From Lederbergia panacisoli (GTDB taxonomy: Bacteria; Bacillota; Bacilli; Bacillales; Bacillaceae_C): a DNA stretch of 64,000 nucleotides. Shown piece by piece: positions 61,343 to 64,000 of the stretch (position 1 is its first letter; each line of letters starts with the position of its first letter). The position numbers were made by a program, and so were the translations under genes. Under the pieces are notes generated by a model, which was given only the letters and a program-made list of their open reading frames with translations, ran no database searches and was not told the DNA's origin. The stretch covers positions 62,001 through 126,000 of the forward strand of contig NZ_JANJGU010000009.1 of NCBI RefSeq assembly GCF_024626525.1. Reading direction: 5' to 3'.

Positions 61343-62519
61343 GGGAAGATATGGCGAGTTTGGCGGAAGGTTTGTTCCGGAAACATTAATGACAGCTGTA
61401 TTGGAATTGGAAGAAGAATATGAAAAAGCAATCGCTGATCCTGAATTTCAAAAAGAAATGGATCATTATTTAAAACAATATATCGGTAGAGAAACTCCAC
61501 TTTATTTTGCGGAAAACTTATCGAAGCTTGCTGGAGGACCAAAGATATATTTGAAACGTGAGGATCTTAACCATACGGGCGCTCACAAAATCAATAATAC
61601 AATTGGCCAGGCGCTTCTTACACTTCGGATGGGTAAGAAGAAAGTAGTGGCGGAAACCGGTGCAGGACAACATGGAGTAGCAACCGCAACAGTGTGCGCA
61701 TTGCTTGGATTGGACTGTATCGTATTCATGGGTGAAGAGGACATCCGCCGTCAACAATTGAATGTTTTCAGGATGGAGCTTTTAGGCGCTGAAGTACGAA
61801 GTGTCACCCAAGGAAGTGGAACGCTAAAGGATGCGGTCAATGAAGCACTACGCTACTGGGTGGCGAATGTAGAGGACACTCATTATATTTTAGGTTCAGT
61901 TGTCGGACCTCATCCTTTCCCGAGAATTGTAAGAGACTTCCAAAGTGTCATCGGAAGTGAGACGAAAAAGCAAATGTTAGAGCAAGAAGGAAGGCTTCCA
62001 GATGCAGTAGTTGCATGCATTGGCGGCGGAAGCAACGCGATGGGCATGTTTTATCCATTTATTGAAGATGAGGAAGTGAAAATATATGGTGTGGAAGCAG
62101 CTGGGGCTGGAATTGAAACAGGAAAGCATGCTGCCGTCTTGACGGACGGAAAAGCCGGGGTATTACATGGTACACTAACTTATCTTTTACAAGATGAACA
62201 CGGTCAAATACAGAGCGCCCATTCGATTTCTGCAGGTCTTGATTATCCAGGCGTCGGGCCTGAACATGCCTATTTAAAAGATTCGGGGCGTGTCACGTAT
62301 ACGTCAGCAACGGATCAAGAAGCATTGGAGGCTTTTCAACTACTCGCAAAAACAGAAGGCATTATTCCTGCGTTAGAAAGTTCGCATGCAGTTGCCTACG
62401 CGATGAAGCTTGCAAAACAAATGAAGAAATCTGAAACACTTGTCGTCTGTTTATCAGGGAGAGGGGACAAAGATGTGGATGCTGTCAGAGATGCAATCGG
62501 AGGTGTGAACAATGGGTAA
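61314..62519 (+). CDS. trpB: Tryptophan synthase beta chain
   Basis: 401 residues. [20 protein letters not shown] at the N-terminus; PLP-Lys in [33 protein letters not shown] and phosphate-binding [26 protein letters not shown] at the end. It condenses indole and serine. TTG 61314 is chosen since AGAGGAG is ten bases before it; GTG 61305 is too close. It overlaps trpF by 29 bases and trpA by eight. Confidence 0.96.
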   Translation: MVVYTSPNIKGRYGEFGGRFVPETLMTAVLELEEEYEKAIADPEFQKEMDHYLKQYIGRETPLYFAENLSKLAGGPKIYLKREDLNHTGAHKINNTIGQALLTLRMGKKKVVAETGAGQHGVATATVCALLGLDCIVFMGEEDIRRQQLNVFRMELLGAEVRSVTQGSGTLKDAVNEALRYWVANVEDTHYILGSVVGPHPFPRIVRDFQSVIGSETKKQMLEQEGRLPDAVVACIGGGSNAMGMFYPFIEDEEVKIYGVEAAGAGIETGKHAAVLTDGKAGVLHGTLTYLLQDEHGQIQSAHSISAGLDYPGVGPEHAYLKDSGRVTYTSATDQEALEAFQLLAKTEGIIPALESSHAVAYAMKLAKQMKKSETLVVCLSGRGDKDVDAVRDAIGGVNNG

Positions 62520-63303
62520 AGCAAAAATGGATGCAGCTTTTAAAGAGGTATTGGATAAAGGGGATAAAGCATTTGTTCCCTATATTATGGCTGGTGATGG
62601 AGGACTTGAGAACTTACAGGAGCAAATTTTATTTTTGGAAAAAAGCGGTGCTACTGTGGTGGAGCTTGGGATTCCTTTTTCCGATCCAGTTGCAGATGGT
62701 CCCGTCATCCAGGAAGCGGGAATAAGGGCACTTGCAAATGGAACGACATTGGATGGAGTACTTGAAAGTTTGCTGGGATGGAAAGAAGAACGATCAATTC
62801 CAATCGTATTAATGACGTATTTTAACTTAATTTATTCTTACGGTATAGAGAAATTTGCGATACGTTGTAAGGAAGTTGGAGTAGACGGCTTAATTATACC
62901 TGATTTACCTTTTGAAGAGGATGAGATGGTTGCGCCGATTTTTTCTAAGTACGAGTTAGCATTAATCCATTTAGTTGCGCCTACAAGTCCGCGCAGTAGA
63001 ATTGAAAAGATAGCAAAAGCAACGGAAGGATTTCTTTATGCCGTTACGGTTAAAGGGATAACAGGAGTCAGAAACCAATATGAAGATGGATTAGCGGCAT
63101 ACTTACAAGAATTAAGCGAGTTTTCATCCGTTCCTGTACTTGCAGGATTTGGTGTATCATCGCCTGAGAAGGTAAGGGAATTAGGCAAATATTGTGCAGG
63201 TGTCATTGTCGGCAGTAAAATAGTTGATCTTCTGCACAAGGGTGATAGGGAAGAAATTAAGGATATTATTGCCGCTTCAAAAAAAAGAACAGTCGTCTCC
63301 TAA
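62512..63303 (+). CDS. trpA: Tryptophan synthase alpha chain
   Basis: 263 residues. [15 protein letters not shown], catalytic Glu in [20 protein letters not shown], the Asp in [14 protein letters not shown], and [10 protein letters not shown]. It splits indole-3-glycerol phosphate and passes indole to the beta chain. ATG 62512 follows GGAGGTG and overlaps trpB. Last gene of the trp operon; the small gene at 63364 follows with its own strong AGGAGG. Confidence 0.96.
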   Translation: MGKAKMDAAFKEVLDKGDKAFVPYIMAGDGGLENLQEQILFLEKSGATVVELGIPFSDPVADGPVIQEAGIRALANGTTLDGVLESLLGWKEERSIPIVLMTYFNLIYSYGIEKFAIRCKEVGVDGLIIPDLPFEEDEMVAPIFSKYELALIHLVAPTSPRSRIEKIAKATEGFLYAVTVKGITGVRNQYEDGLAAYLQELSEFSSVPVLAGFGVSSPEKVRELGKYCAGVIVGSKIVDLLHKGDREEIKDIIAASKKRTVVS

Positions 63304-63363
63304 TGTTTTTACCTTCAAAATAGTGGGTAAATATATGCAAAGACAAAAAAGGAGGCAACTCTA

Positions 63364-63642
63364 ATGTCTAAAAACATAAATCCACTGTTATTGTTAGGAC
63401 TAGGAATTGCCGGTGTTACCTATTTATCGAAACATGAAAATAGGGAGAAGGCGATGGATCTTTACCGATCGGCTAAAGAAAAAGTAGTAGACTTTTTATG
63501 TGAACAAAACCCCAGCGCGTGCAAGGAGCTTTTGGAAAAGGCAGGGAACCCTGACCCTCATGATATTGGTGATACAAGAATGGTTGGAGAGGGTGCAATG
63601 TACTCAGTTGAATATTATAATAAAGAAGAACAACAGAAATAA
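63364..63642 (+). CDS. Small hypothetical protein with one membrane span, 92 residues
   Basis: NPLLLLGLGIAGVTYLSK is a short hydrophobic N-terminal segment, then an amphipathic charged helix (MDLYRSAKEKVVDFLCEQ) and a polar tail. The two Cys (LCEQNPSACKELL) could pair. YtxH-like in layout but I do not recognise the family. ATG 63364 follows AAGGAGGCAA. Terminator at 63652-63684. Might be read through from the trp operon. Confidence 0.7.
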   Translation: MSKNINPLLLLGLGIAGVTYLSKHENREKAMDLYRSAKEKVVDFLCEQNPSACKELLEKAGNPDPHDIGDTRMVGEGAMYSVEYYNKEEQQK

Positions 63643-63644
63643 AA

Positions 63645-63684
63645 GAGCATGGCCCTTCTCACCAAGAGAGGGGCTTGTTTTTTT
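63645..63684 (+). terminator. Intrinsic terminator
   Basis: GCCCTTCTC (63652-63660) and GAGAGGGGC (63666-63674), nine pairs with one wobble and a five-base loop, followed by TTGTTTTTTT. Confidence 0.8.
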
Positions 63685-63727
63685 GTCCAGCTCCAGCGCC
63701 TATCGACTAGCAAACTCTTCCTTTTCT
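63684..63727. repeat. Partial copy of the dispersed hairpin repeat
   Basis: GTCCAGCTCCAGCGCC, then TATCGACTAGCAAACT, is identical to the left end of the element at 58593 apart from one or two bases, but the match fades after about 35-44 bases and no right end follows. It starts directly on the T-run of the preceding terminator. Confidence 0.8.
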
Positions 63728-63805
63728 TTGTCATACGTATATTTTCATCGAAATAAAATGATATGATAAGGCTAGTTCTATTTTTTTCTTGAGGGGAACA
63801 CGACA

Positions 63806-64000
63806 ATGAAACGAAAACTAATGAAGCTGATCCTATTTATCGCTTTTGTATGGGCTTTTTTATACATAAATAATAATTGGCTGCAAACATCTGAATATGA
63901 AGTCAAATCTGAACGTATTCCGAAGGCTTTTGATGGAATAAGTATCGTGCAGATTTCGGATTTGCATGATGCTGCTTTTGGTGAAAAGCAATTACGGCTT
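63806..64000 (+). CDS. Metallophosphoesterase (3' end outside window)
   Basis: 65 codons before the window ends. N-terminal membrane anchor (LILFIAFVWAFLYINNN), then GISIVQISDLHDAAFGEKQL, the first metal-binding motif (D-x-H) of the calcineurin-like phosphoesterases. Anchored proteins of this type (YkuE/YaeI-like) act on UDP-sugar lipids or other phosphoesters at the membrane. ATG 63806 follows GAGGGGAAC. Confidence 0.85.
   Translation, partial: MKRKLMKLILFIAFVWAFLYINNNWLQTSEYEVKSERIPKAFDGISIVQISDLHDAAFGEKQLRL

Overview
This AT-rich window reads as the chromosome of a Bacillaceae-type Firmicute. Starts are mixed ATG/GTG/TTG behind AGGAGG-like ribosome binding sites. Control is by T-box and TPP riboswitches and rho-independent terminators. 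Lipoproteins carry Bacillus-like signal peptides. The trp operon is controlled by T-boxes. The species cannot be fixed from the sequence alone.

Layout. (1) 1-2408: end of a radical SAM/SPASM gene and an FAD-dependent porphyrinogen oxidase of haem synthesis. (2) 2448-5730: a 51-bp tandem hairpin array, then an operon behind a textbook Fnr/Crp-type site (TGTGA-N6-TCACA): two DUF2249 proteins, an unknown 109-residue protein, a haem-copper-oxidase-like 12-TM protein and a DUF59 Fe-S assembly factor. (3) 5791-11090: a phosphotransferase, a frameshifted MMPL transporter, a DUF2087 protein and a SulP anion transporter. (4) 11277-31193: a roughly 20-kb sugar-acid catabolic island with 17 genes. It holds a DUF1537 kinase and PdxA2-type dehydrogenase, a LacI regulator, two RraA-like proteins, five dehydrogenases of different families, a CUT1 ABC importer without its ATPase, an RpiB-type isomerase, a two-piece UxaA-type dehydratase, and a Weimberg-like set (alpha-ketoglutarate-semialdehyde dehydrogenase, FAH-family dehydratase, YjhG/YagF-type dehydratase). 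(5) 31283-41515: miscellaneous genes, a 25-copy 51-bp array, a CdaR-type regulator divergent from glycerate kinase, and two secreted proteins. (6) 41628-44649: larE-larB-larC for the nickel-pincer cofactor. (7) 44650-50379: degraded lipoprotein remnants, then a hydantoinase/DUF917/permease operon with its own TetR regulator and palindromic operator. (8) 51482-55229: a TPP-riboswitch operon for a ThiXYZ-type pyrimidine importer. (9) 57551-63303: a 52-bp array, then tandem T-boxes and trpDCFBA with no trpE.

How it fits together. The island and the downstream CdaR/glycerate kinase pair are consistent with use of plant-derived C4-C6 sugar acids. Two exits are visible. One is phosphorylation and oxidative decarboxylation of a four-carbon acid to dihydroxyacetone phosphate. 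The other is double dehydration of a pentonate to alpha-ketoglutarate semialdehyde and then alpha-ketoglutarate. The exact substrates are inferred.

The least explained DNA is non-coding. Three unrelated arrays share a period of 51-52 bp, about five helical turns, and each unit is an imperfect palindrome. A 148-bp dispersed hairpin element sits inside the second trp T-box, in the loop of a stem whose arms are kept. A 26-bp near-perfect inverted repeat buries the start codon of the TolB-like gene at 40295.
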